Made by a program: the position numbers and the translations under genes
Notes under the pieces: model-generated
What the model was told of the DNA's origin: nothing
The model's database searches: none
Seen by the model: only the letters and a program-made list of their open reading frames with translations
From: Mariniblastus sp.
Lineage (GTDB): Bacteria; Planctomycetota; Planctomycetia; Pirellulales; Pirellulaceae
DNA length: 56,293 nucleotides
Assembly (NCBI GenBank): GCA_022447605.1
Contig: JAKVBG010000027.1
Coordinates: forward strand, 1-56,293
Direction of reading: 5' to 3'
Part shown: in pieces, positions 8,427 through 16,340 of the stretch
How the letters are laid out: the number at the start of each line of letters is the position of its first letter
Position numbering within the stretch: the first letter of the stretch is position 1

Positions 8427-8804
8427 TTACCGTCGCCGATTTCCAGGCAGGGTCGTGCCAGGCAGCGTGGTACCCGGCAAGGGGTCAAAGTTGGGCGACC
8501 AAAGCTGGTTGGGTGCCCGTGAGGGTCGCCAACCGCCCGGTAAGGTGGTCCCTGGTAGTGTGGTTCCCGGCAAAGTCGTCCCGGGTAGTGTGGTTCCCGG
8601 CAAAGTCGTCCCGGGTAGCGTCGTTCCCGGCAGCGTGGTCCCTGGCATCGTCGTGTTGCGTTTCAGGGATCGCCATTGGGAGGGTTGGTACCGTTGTTGT
8701 TGGCAGCCGGCTAGCGCGGTGACGAGTAAAACGATCGGGACGACGATCGGGACGACGATTGGGACGAGAAAAATTCGATTGAGGCTGTGGGATACGATTG
8801 CCAT
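8427..8804 (-). CDS. Small lipoprotein with PGTTL pentapeptide repeats
   Basis: The 125-residue protein starts at the ATG at 8804. Residues 1-34 are a signal segment with the lipobox LAGC (VTALAGC), so it is probably a lipidated, outer-membrane-facing protein. The segment inside the signal has a VPIV repeat. Residues about 53-90 are seven consecutive PGTTL units; after a spacer GGWRPSRAPNQLWSPNF two more units follow before a basic C-terminus. The codons vary at third positions between units (CTG/CTA/TTG, CCG/CCC, ACG/ACC/ACA/ACT) while the residues do not, which supports translation of this frame rather than the other two. I recognise no family. An extended, Thr-rich surface stalk or glycosylated spacer is a reasonable guess. 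Confidence 0.55.
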   Translation of the reverse strand: MAIVSHSLNRIFLVPIVVPIVVPIVLLVTALAGCQQQRYQPSQWRSLKRNTTMPGTTLPGTTLPGTTLPGTTLPGTTLPGTTLPGTTLPGGWRPSRAPNQLWSPNFDPLPGTTLPGTTLPGNRRR

Positions 8805-9503
8805 GCTCGCCTGGGCCCAAACGGGAGGTCAAAGGTGCTTGGATGTTCTAAAAAAGTTGCTTCGTGTGACGGGCCGGTCCCGAAGAAAGCCAGCTTCCTA
8901 CTCAACGACTGGCTGGACGCGTTCGCCAAGTTGCCTTCTCCGAGAATAATAGCCGATTTCCCTCGAAACAAGGCCAGAAACGAATATACGGCTCCGATTC
9001 CCAACCCCCATGACCCATTTCCGGGCAGCTCCGCTCGAGCTGCCGCGCCGCGACAAGATCCGGTTGTAACGGTCAAACCGTCGTCGGAACGCGACTGACT
9101 GTTAAATTTTAACCATTCAAAACGTATGGAAGAACCGTGCTGAAAGTGACAGCAGTTACGAGGTGATTTTATTTTTGTGCGGTAGACGCTGCGTCAATTT
9201 CCCGTCGATAGACACAGGGAAGAAATTAAGTGGATCGCCTGAGCACTTAATGGAAACGAGCCAATTTGGCGGCGGGTTCCGACTGTTTTCAAACTTATGG
9301 ATGGTTTGATAGGAATTCGCCGTATCACGAACTTTGCTCAAAAGCGCAAGCATCAATCCAACGTAATTGCCAACTTTTATTTCTTATTAAAGGGTTGGCT
9401 GATTGCCCACAACGTGGTTGGTGACGCGGCCGATTGCATCGACCGCTTTGTTTGTGTGGACTGAATGCTGTTGAGTATGGTTCCCAGAAAGGAGACGAGT
9501 TTC
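8805..9503. other. Long noncoding stretch between the PGTTL lipoprotein and Cys-rich protein genes
   Basis: About 700 bp without a gene I can support. The only open frames are short, with no homology that I recognise and unusual compositions. It must contain the promoter of the minus-strand PGTTL lipoprotein and the promoter and leader of the plus-strand Cys/Asp protein. Positions around 9100-9200 and 9380-9400 are AT-rich. I see no convincing RNA gene in it. Confidence 0.5.
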
Positions 9504-10427
9504 ATGAAACTCCAATTATGTACGGCAGCTCTTTTGCTTGCCATGATGGTCTGCGGAGAAAGCTTTGGTCAAGGGTTTTTCGTCCGTGGGATGAACGGCT
9601 GTGACACGAACTGTTGTGATACTGCTGCTGATTGCGGTTGTGATGACAACGCTTGTGACACGAACTGCGGTTGCGACACAGGATGTGGTTGCGATGCCGG
9701 TTGCAGCCTTTTCAAGCGACGAGGTGGATGGGCACATTCCTTCAAGCTCCGCGGTTGCGGATGCGACACTGGCTGTGGTTGCGACAACAACGGCTGTGAC
9801 ACTGCCGCTGATTGTGGTTGTGACACGGGTTGTGGTTGCGATGCTGGTGGTCACTTCAGCCGACTGCGTGGTCACTTTGCACGTATGCACCGTGGCTGTG
9901 ATGACAACGGCTGTGACACTGCTGCTGATTGTGGCTGTGACGACAACGCTTGTGACACCAACTGTGGTTGTGACACTGCTGCTGATTGTGGCTGCGACGC
10001 TGGTTGCGGTTGCGATGCTGGTGGTCACTTCAGCCGACTGCGTGGTCACTTCGCACGCATGCACCGCCGCTGTGATGACAACTGCTGTGACACTGCTGCT
10101 GATTGTGGCTGTGATGACAACGCTTGTGACACCAACTGTGGTTGCGACAGTGACTGTGGTTGCGACAGTGACTGTGGTTGCGATGCTGGTTCCTGCAAGA
10201 CTCGTAAGCGTGGCAGCTTGCTGGACCGACTGCGTTGCCGCAAGGCACACGGTTGCGACTCGAATTGCGGATGCGACAATGACAATGGTTGCGGATGTGA
10301 CTCGGATTGCGGATGCGACAATGGTTCGGCTGAAGAAGCTCAGCCTCAAGCTCAAGGTGCTAGTTATAGCCCCATCGTTGATCCAAGTGCTTTCATCTTG
10401 CGAAGCAACACAGTTGAGCAAAACTAG
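9504..10427 (+). CDS. Secreted Cys/Asp-repeat protein
   Basis: Start chosen at the ATG at 9504, with the ribosome-binding site AGGAG 9 bp upstream. The 307 residues begin with a signal peptide, MKLQLCTAALLLAMMVCGES, ending around GQ. The mature chain is an alternation of acidic blocks built of CD motifs (GCDTNCCDTAADCGCDDNAC, CGCDAGC) with short basic blocks (KRRGGWAHSFKLRG, HFSRLRGHFARMHRG twice, KTRKRGSLLDRLR). I count about 52 cysteines. The last about 30 residues (QPQAQGASYSPIVDPSAF...) are unlike the repeats and resemble C-termini of other planctomycete secreted proteins. No known domain is recognised. Likely roles are a disulfide-crosslinked envelope protein, comparable to the cysteine-rich YTV-type proteins reported from planctomycete cell walls, or a metal-binding protein. 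It has its own terminator. Confidence 0.75.
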   Translation: MKLQLCTAALLLAMMVCGESFGQGFFVRGMNGCDTNCCDTAADCGCDDNACDTNCGCDTGCGCDAGCSLFKRRGGWAHSFKLRGCGCDTGCGCDNNGCDTAADCGCDTGCGCDAGGHFSRLRGHFARMHRGCDDNGCDTAADCGCDDNACDTNCGCDTAADCGCDAGCGCDAGGHFSRLRGHFARMHRRCDDNCCDTAADCGCDDNACDTNCGCDSDCGCDSDCGCDAGSCKTRKRGSLLDRLRCRKAHGCDSNCGCDNDNGCGCDSDCGCDNGSAEEAQPQAQGASYSPIVDPSAFILRSNTVEQN

Positions 10428-10478
10428 TTAAATGTCGAACCGCTTCCCTTCGGGAAAGCAGTTTCGAAATAATAGAAG

Positions 10479-10515
10479 CGGTTTGATCTGGTAACGGATC
10501 AAACCGTTTTTTTTT
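10479..10515 (+). terminator. Intrinsic terminator of the Cys/Asp-repeat protein gene
   Basis: A perfect 10-bp stem (10479-10488 paired with 10497-10506, cggtttgatc/gatcaaaccg) with an 8-nt loop is followed by nine T at 10507-10515. It lies 52 bp after the stop codon of the Cys/Asp protein and ends its transcript. A second, weaker helix (aaccgcttc at 10438-10446 with gaagcggtt at 10475-10483) overlaps the 5' edge of the stem and would compete with it. Confidence 0.9.
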
Positions 10516-10605
10516 GTGCTGACGTTTTTTTGTTCTGGTAAACTGCTGGCCAGGTTGGTTGGCGGTGGGCAGCCGGCCGGATGACGTAACCTGGGAGTGA
10601 TCGGC

Positions 10606-11094
10606 GTGGCCGTTGAAATTGAAAGAAAATTCCTGGTGGCCCGGGATGATTTCCCCGACGGCCCTTCGGTGCTTATCCGGCAAGCGTATTTGACTCGTGA
10701 GCCAGGCCGCACCGTCCGGGTTCGGGTTTTCGACGAGGAAGGCTGGCTGACAGTCAAGGGTGAGCGGGTCGGGGCGAGCCGGCCCGAGTTCGAGTACTCG
10801 ATCCCTCTTGGTGATGCCCGGCAATTGATCGATCTCTGCCTGCCGTTTGCCGTTGAGAAAAGGCGGTTCCTGGTTTCTCACGGGAACCACGTTTGGCATG
10901 TCGACCAGTTCCTGGGGAAAAACAGCGGCCTGCTCCTGGCGGAGATAGAGCTTCAGTCGGAAGAGGAAGTATTTCAAATGCCCGAGTGGATCGGCCGGGA
11001 AGTTACCGGCGATGAGCGGTACCTGAACTCCTATCTTTCCATTTACCCGTTTCAGTCCTGGTCGTCCAGTGAAGATTCTTTGGCGGATGATTGA
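10606..11094 (+). CDS. CYTH-domain phosphohydrolase (triphosphate tunnel metalloenzyme)
   Basis: The GTG at 10606 is preferred because GGGAG ends 8 bp upstream and the protein then begins M-AVEIERKFLV, the usual N-terminal ExExK signature of CYTH (EIERK). The 162 residues contain RVRVFDEEGWLTVKG and FEYSIPL beta strands with alternating acidic and basic residues, as in the tunnel. Family members hydrolyse inorganic triphosphate or thiamine triphosphate or, in some cases, make cAMP; the single-domain bacterial type is generally an inorganic triphosphatase. The residues seen fit that, but the substrate is not determined. Its 3' end overlaps the converging gene on the minus strand by 43 bp (11052-11094). 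Confidence 0.85.
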   Translation: MAVEIERKFLVARDDFPDGPSVLIRQAYLTREPGRTVRVRVFDEEGWLTVKGERVGASRPEFEYSIPLGDARQLIDLCLPFAVEKRRFLVSHGNHVWHVDQFLGKNSGLLLAEIELQSEEEVFQMPEWIGREVTGDERYLNSYLSIYPFQSWSSSEDSLADD

Positions 11095-12242
11095 GATTGC
11101 AGGGTGCAAAGGCCATAACGCATCAAGTCGCCCTCGGCTCGAAAGTGCTCCTGAAGCCTTTGATAGTCCTGGTCGTCCGCAGCCATTTCGAACAGCTGGG
11201 GTGCGATTCCCATCAGGTGCTCGGTGTCGGTCAGGTGCTCAATGGTCGTTTCCAATGCCTCCCGGTTTTTTCCCAGCCGAACGAGCAGGTCGACGTAGGT
11301 CTCTATTGGTCCCGGTCCCACCTGTTCGATCGGTTCGGCAAACGCTTTCTCCCGGAAATGTTCCGCACCTGCCTCGACATTGGTTCCCAGCAGTGACTCA
11401 TAATAAATCCGGTGGTCCAGGTAGGTATTCTCAAAGGGTGCCGGGCTTTCAAATTGAAAGTCCTCGGCAAGCTGAGCCCCGTACAGGCATAATTCATGAC
11501 AGGACTGGAGCGCTGCGGGGCCAACCGCGAATCGGCCGATTCGGACCGCGGACGCCAGATGGGTGACGTCCATATGGTGTCCCCCTGAGGAAAACAGCCA
11601 GTCACGGCTGGAGATCCAATCCGCCAATTTGCCGTCAGCCGGACCGGACGACTCGTTTTCTTCGATGTGTCGATGGACATTTTCAGACAGCTCGTCGTAA
11701 ATGTGTTGCACCAGCATTTCGGCCAGGCGGGACCTTTCCTGCGGTGGTAGCGCAACACATTGGGAGTCGAATACGGTGATCGCATTGCAGGTGCCGTGAT
11801 CGGACAGGACCAGGCCGTAACCTAATTCGGGTGCGATTCCCTGTCCCAGGCAGATGTCGATCATCACGTCACTGTTGTCTTCGGTAATTTCAACTGATTC
11901 GAACAGTTCTTTCAGATAGGTGCGGTCTCCCAGTGGCTGTAAATACATCCAGCCATCCTGCAGGCGCCCTTGGCCAACCAAGGCACTGCCAACTTCACGA
12001 CAGGCCTCCAGTAGCCGGTCTTCCAGTAGCCGATTTTTATTCTCGTTCAGGCTTTCCTGCGACTCACTGTGCCAGAGGGGCAGGTCGAGATCGTGCCGGA
12101 TCTGGATTTTCAACATTTCAAATAATTCAAAGAACCGTTGTTCGTTGCGAAAGTGCTCGACGAGGAAGGCGATCGCTTGAGACTGTCCCTCTTCGGTGAC
12201 GATCTGCATTACCTGTTCAAACGGGTCGGTGCCTGGATTCAT
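11052..12242 (-). CDS. Conserved hypothetical protein, all-helical
   Basis: I do not recognise this 396-residue protein. It lacks a signal peptide and membrane segments, and is therefore likely cytoplasmic. The sequence is rich in acidic and Leu-containing helices, with recurring short helix pairs near both ends (QAIAFLVEHFRNEQRFFELF at about 20-40; AGAEHFREKAFAEPIEQVGP and later helices in the last 100 residues) that suggest TPR-like or HEAT-like repeats. A His-rich segment (HRHIEENESS, GGHHMDVTH) lies around residues 196-230, which could be a metal site. The 3' end overlaps the CYTH gene by 43 bp. No function can be assigned from neighbours. Confidence 0.7.
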   Translation of the reverse strand: MNPGTDPFEQVMQIVTEEGQSQAIAFLVEHFRNEQRFFELFEMLKIQIRHDLDLPLWHSESQESLNENKNRLLEDRLLEACREVGSALVGQGRLQDGWMYLQPLGDRTYLKELFESVEITEDNSDVMIDICLGQGIAPELGYGLVLSDHGTCNAITVFDSQCVALPPQERSRLAEMLVQHIYDELSENVHRHIEENESSGPADGKLADWISSRDWLFSSGGHHMDVTHLASAVRIGRFAVGPAALQSCHELCLYGAQLAEDFQFESPAPFENTYLDHRIYYESLLGTNVEAGAEHFREKAFAEPIEQVGPGPIETYVDLLVRLGKNREALETTIEHLTDTEHLMGIAPQLFEMAADDQDYQRLQEHFRAEGDLMRYGLCTLQSQSSAKESSLDDQD

Positions 12243-12474
12243 CGGGTCGATACCTTTTGAAAATGGGTGCGGTTCGGGTGGCCGGAAGTGAAGCTGGGTC
12301 GCCCGAGTGGCGGGACAGCTTCGAGGGAATCGACTTCCCGGGTTCCTAACATGATAGTCATTTCCTGGAAACTCGTCAGGCGACGACCTATCGACAGGCA
12401 GTCTTTCTCGTTAGCATGGCCCAATGAGAATCCCCTACGCTTAACCGATCCACCAGTATTCTTCCCGATCTCCT

Positions 12475-14328
12475 ATGTCGCTTGCCATTCTGATAGATGC
12501 GCCAGCTGAACAGCCGTTCGATCTGCCTGCGGACATTCACCAGCATTCGCCATTGATTGTTTCCCTGGAAGATCGGCATATCAACACCGATATCGAGATG
12601 CGCAACCTGGGCAACCAGCTGATCACCGGAACGATCGATGTGATGCTGTTTGTTTCCCGTTGGGGGTTCGATCGGTTCTTCGAGACCTGTCGACGGTCCA
12701 TTGAAGAACAGCGGTTGGTTGATTCCCTTTCGGACGTGACTACGATCATCTGCAACGAGTCATTGCTGGCACGTTTTGCCGAGCTGGGAATCCAGCCCGA
12801 CGTCGAATTTTCCGAGCCGAACAACTGGCGGGACGTACTGGTCGGGATCGACTGCAGTTGCCAAGTGGTCAACCAGACCGTTGCGATCGAGGCGGCGGCC
12901 GACGGCCACAGTCTGACGGCAGGACTCGAGGCGCGCGGTGCGTCGGTCGAGAAAATTCCGACCACCCACTTCGAGGGTTTGCTCAATGACGGTGAGCAGT
13001 CGCTGGTCGAAGGGGTTCTGGCTGGCAGCGTTACGGCAATTGTCGTATCGGATCACGTTGCTGCCTTGCGTCTGGAGCAGATTCGCCATCGGCATCGGGC
13101 GGCCTTTGAGAAACCTCTGGTGGTGATTCCCCAATCTGTTGTCGCCGACGGTTTCCGGCAAAAATATGATGATCCATGGGTCGTCGATTCGCTGGCCACC
13201 ATCCAGTCAGCCGAGTTGGTAAGGCACCTTGAGCAACGTCAAAATTCCAGAATTCAGTGGGTGGACAGGACCAATCAGATGGAACAGAAACAGGCAGCCT
13301 GGTATGACAGCCCATTCATGAAGGCCGTGCGCCTGGAACCGGCCGAGGTGACGCCGGTTTGGCTGATGCGCCAGGCCGGACGTTACATGCAGGAATACAG
13401 AGAGGTGCGTGCAAAGACTTCCTTTCTGGATCTTTGCAAGGATCCTGCGCTCTGTAGCGAGGTGATGTGTACGGCCGTCAATCGGCTGGGGGTGGATGCG
13501 GCCATCATTTTCTCGGACCTGTTGCCCATCCTGGAGCCGATGGGCATGGACCTGGAATTTGTCAGCGGCGATGGGCCGGTGATTCACAACCCGGTTCGCG
13601 AGGCCGCCGACGTGGATCGGGTCGCTCGACTGGAATCAGTCGAGTCGCTCGACTTCGTGATGGAAACCGTCAGGCAGACCCGCCGGGATTTGCCCGGGAA
13701 CATTCCCTTGATCGGTTTTGCCGGGGCGCCGTTCACACTGGCCAGCTACATGATTGAAGGGGGTTCCAGCCGAAATTACCGCCACGCCAAGACGTTGATG
13801 TTCGGGGATAGCGGGGCCTGGGAGAAATTGATGGGTGACTTGACCCATTCGATTACCCTCTACCTGCAGGCCCAGGTCGAGGCGGGCGCCCAGGTTGTGC
13901 AGCTGTTTGATTCCTGGGCCGGTTGCCTGAACGTCAGTGACTACCGTCGCTTTGTTCTGCCCTATGTTCAGGAGATCGTGGCGGCCGTTGCCCCGCTGGC
14001 TCCGGTCATCAATTTTGCCACCGGCAACCCGGCCTTGTTGCCGTTGCTGGCCGAAACCCGGGCGGCCGTGGTCGGGGTGGACTGGCGGGTTGATCTGGCC
14101 ACGGCCTGGCAGGCGGTCGGGTATGACCGAGCGGTCCAGGGGAATCTTGACCCGACGGTCCTGTTGGCCGGCAAGGGCGAAATCAGGCGTCGCGCTGCGG
14201 AAGTGCTTTCCCAGGCTGAAGGTCGAGCCGGGCACATCTTCAACCTGGGCCACGGCGTTTTGCCACAGACCGATGTCGATCATGTGATTGCCTTGGTGGA
14301 GGCGGTCCATGAATTGAGCCAGCAATAG
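12475..14328 (+). CDS. hemE: HemD-HemE fusion: uroporphyrinogen-III synthase-like domain plus uroporphyrinogen decarboxylase
   Basis: The 617-residue protein has two parts. Residues about 269-617 are uroporphyrinogen decarboxylase (HemE), with TPVWLMRQAGRYM near its start and FSDLLPILEPMG, FAGAPFTLASYM and FDSWAGCL further on. HemE converts uroporphyrinogen III to coproporphyrinogen III in haem synthesis. Residues 1 to about 265 match the loose pattern of HemD (uroporphyrinogen-III synthase): two alternating alpha/beta segments with DVMLFVSRWGFDRFFE, then TTIICNESLLARFAELG, then LTAGLEARGASV and IVVSDHVAALRLEQI. If both are active, two consecutive pathway steps are on one chain. An AGGA 8 bp before the codon for residue 269 means separate HemE translation is possible. 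The N-terminal assignment is less sure than HemE. Confidence 0.85.
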   Translation: MSLAILIDAPAEQPFDLPADIHQHSPLIVSLEDRHINTDIEMRNLGNQLITGTIDVMLFVSRWGFDRFFETCRRSIEEQRLVDSLSDVTTIICNESLLARFAELGIQPDVEFSEPNNWRDVLVGIDCSCQVVNQTVAIEAAADGHSLTAGLEARGASVEKIPTTHFEGLLNDGEQSLVEGVLAGSVTAIVVSDHVAALRLEQIRHRHRAAFEKPLVVIPQSVVADGFRQKYDDPWVVDSLATIQSAELVRHLEQRQNSRIQWVDRTNQMEQKQAAWYDSPFMKAVRLEPAEVTPVWLMRQAGRYMQEYREVRAKTSFLDLCKDPALCSEVMCTAVNRLGVDAAIIFSDLLPILEPMGMDLEFVSGDGPVIHNPVREAADVDRVARLESVESLDFVMETVRQTRRDLPGNIPLIGFAGAPFTLASYMIEGGSSRNYRHAKTLMFGDSGAWEKLMGDLTHSITLYLQAQVEAGAQVVQLFDSWAGCLNVSDYRRFVLPYVQEIVAAVAPLAPVINFATGNPALLPLLAETRAAVVGVDWRVDLATAWQAVGYDRAVQGNLDPTVLLAGKGEIRRRAAEVLSQAEGRAGHIFNLGHGVLPQTDVDHVIALVEAVHELSQQ

Positions 14329-14404
14329 CGTTGTTAGGATACGGCTTGCCAGACAGGCGAGCCTTTTCTGGCAACCCATCGCCAGGTGAGTGGAATCCCC
14401 GAAC

Positions 14405-16300
14405 ATGCCCAACCCAAAAGAAACCGAAACCGGCACCACGCTGCAACGATTGCGGTCGGCTTACCGCCAGGCGAAGCAGTTACTGCTGGACGAGCGCGTT
14501 GAGCAGGGGCATTGGGTCGGAGAACTTTCCGGCTCGGCGCTTTCTACAGCGACTGCCATCAGCGCCTTGTCGTACGGCGTGGCGACCGGCCAGTGGGACC
14601 AGGCGACAGTCTCCGAGGCGAAACGGCAGGTCGAGTGTGGGCTGGCCTGGCTGGTGGAGAGTCAGAATGAGGATGGGGGATGGGGAGATACGGAACTCAG
14701 CTATTCCAACATCTCGACCAGCATGCTGGTGGTGGCCGCCATCGGTTCAGCCGGCGATCCGGAAGGGCACCGCGCGGTCCTCGACCGAGCTCGGCACTAC
14801 ATCGACGGTCAGGGTGGTGTGGAAGCGATTCGACGTAGATACGGGCAGGACAAGACATTTGCCGTACCGATTCTGGCCAACTGTGCCATGGCTGGTTTGG
14901 TGGAATGGAACGAGGTGGCCCCGCTGCCGTTTGAGGCGGCCTGCGTTCCCCAGCGTTTTTACCACCTGATGCGGATGCCTGTGGTGAGCTATGCCGTACC
15001 GGCGTTGGTGGCGATCGGCCAAGTCAAGTTTCATTTCGACCCCCCGCGGAACCCGCTCGTACGCTGGATACGAAAATGGAGTGTGGGGCGGAGCCTGGCT
15101 GTCCTCGAAAGGATGCAACCGGCCAGCGGCGGTTTCCTGGAGGCGGTACCGCTGACCAGTTTTGTTTGTATGGCGCTGATTCAGAGTGGGCGCGGTGACC
15201 ATCCGGTTGTGAGACAAGGGATTCGCTTCCTGCTCGATTCCTACCGTCCGCTGGGAACCTCCCCCGCGGGAGCCGGGCAGGGCTGTTGGCCGATCGATAC
15301 GAACCTGGCAACGTGGACCACGACCTTGTCGGTCAATGCGCTCGGCGAGTGCTCGGGGGAAACGGAGTGGAATGACCCGTCCTTGACCGCCTGTTTGGAT
15401 TGGATCAGGCAGTGCCAATACCAGCATACCCATCCCTTTACCGGCGCTGCGCCGGGAGGCTGGGGCTGGAGTGATCTGAGTGGCGCGGTGCCCGACGCGG
15501 ACGATACACCGGGCGCCCTGTTGGCGCTACGGACGTTTTACGAGCGGGCGGACCTGAACGATCAGCAAAGGAGCCAGATCCGGGAGGCGGTCAACGGTGG
15601 GGTGAGCTGGCTGCTGGACCTGCAAAATCGGGATGGGGGATGGCCCACTTTCTGCCGTGGCTGGGGAAGATTTCCCTTCGATCGCAGCGGTTGTGATATC
15701 ACCGCCCATGTCCTTCGCTCCTTGCTTGCCTGGCAGGCCGAAATCGAGGCAGAACGCCGGTTTCAGGGATATTTCCGATCTCTCGATCGGGGTTTTCGAT
15801 ACCTGGACAACGGCCAGGAGGCTGATGGGAGCTGGCTGCCCCTCTGGTTTGGTAACCAGGATTATGAAGATGACGTAAACCCCTGCTATGGCACGGCAAA
15901 AGTCCTGATGGCCTACCGGGATGCAGATCTTCTCGATACCAAATCGGCCGAGAATGGTTTAAGATGGTTGGCAGGCAACCAAAACCCTGACGGTGGTTGG
16001 GGTGGCGGAAGGTCGAGGCAACGGGCTGCAGGTGACCGATTGGGCATCAGCAGCGTGGAAGAGACCGCCCTGGCGGTTGAGGCTCTTTTCGATGCGACGT
16101 CTGAGGAACACCGGGCTGCGGCTCGGCAAGGCGTTGACTGGCTGGTCCAGGCCGTGGAAAGTGAACAAGTTGCCGAACCTTGGCCGATAGGATTTTATTT
16201 TGCCAAACTCTGGTATTACGAGAAATTATATCCGCTCATATTTTCAGTTTCCGCCCTCGGCCGGGTATTGAATCATGATGCGGAAGCAGTGAAAGAATAA
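14405..16300 (+). CDS. shc: Squalene-hopene cyclase
   Basis: The ATG at 14405 gives 631 residues, the length usual for this family; the GTG at 14390 would add five residues. The general-acid motif DxDD is at residues 364-367 (PDADDTPGAL). Several QW repeats (QNEDGGWGD, QNRDGGWPTF, NQNPDGGWGG) mark the alpha-alpha barrel. It is a membrane-associated cyclase that folds squalene to hopene and diplopterol, the hopanoids that stiffen bacterial membranes, though related proteins can use other linear isoprenoids. It follows the HemD-HemE gene by 76 bp and precedes a polyprenyl synthase fusion on the same strand, so isoprenoid supply and cyclisation may be co-expressed. No squalene synthase gene is in the window. 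Confidence 0.92.
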   Translation: MPNPKETETGTTLQRLRSAYRQAKQLLLDERVEQGHWVGELSGSALSTATAISALSYGVATGQWDQATVSEAKRQVECGLAWLVESQNEDGGWGDTELSYSNISTSMLVVAAIGSAGDPEGHRAVLDRARHYIDGQGGVEAIRRRYGQDKTFAVPILANCAMAGLVEWNEVAPLPFEAACVPQRFYHLMRMPVVSYAVPALVAIGQVKFHFDPPRNPLVRWIRKWSVGRSLAVLERMQPASGGFLEAVPLTSFVCMALIQSGRGDHPVVRQGIRFLLDSYRPLGTSPAGAGQGCWPIDTNLATWTTTLSVNALGECSGETEWNDPSLTACLDWIRQCQYQHTHPFTGAAPGGWGWSDLSGAVPDADDTPGALLALRTFYERADLNDQQRSQIREAVNGGVSWLLDLQNRDGGWPTFCRGWGRFPFDRSGCDITAHVLRSLLAWQAEIEAERRFQGYFRSLDRGFRYLDNGQEADGSWLPLWFGNQDYEDDVNPCYGTAKVLMAYRDADLLDTKSAENGLRWLAGNQNPDGGWGGGRSRQRAAGDRLGISSVEETALAVEALFDATSEEHRAAARQGVDWLVQAVESEQVAEPWPIGFYFAKLWYYEKLYPLIFSVSALGRVLNHDAEAVKE

Positions 16301-16340
16301 ATCCACCTCGGTGGTTTTGATATAACGGAGACGGAGACTA

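Noticed and set aside
8344..8949. Plus-strand open frames across the PGTTL repeat region
   Set aside because: They lack signal, domains or a ribosome-binding site, whereas the minus-strand frame has a lipobox and third-position codon variation.
9156..9356. 66-codon minus-strand frame in the long gap before the Cys/Asp gene
   Set aside because: No recognisable family, no ribosome-binding site that I see, and composition like noncoding DNA.
9516..10421. Long frame opposite the Cys/Asp gene
   Set aside because: A mirror of the repeats, rich in A/T/V/S as expected for antisense of CD codons; no signal or ribosome-binding site.
12537..13161. Open frames opposite the HemD domain
   Set aside because: They are shadows of the longer sense gene, without homology.
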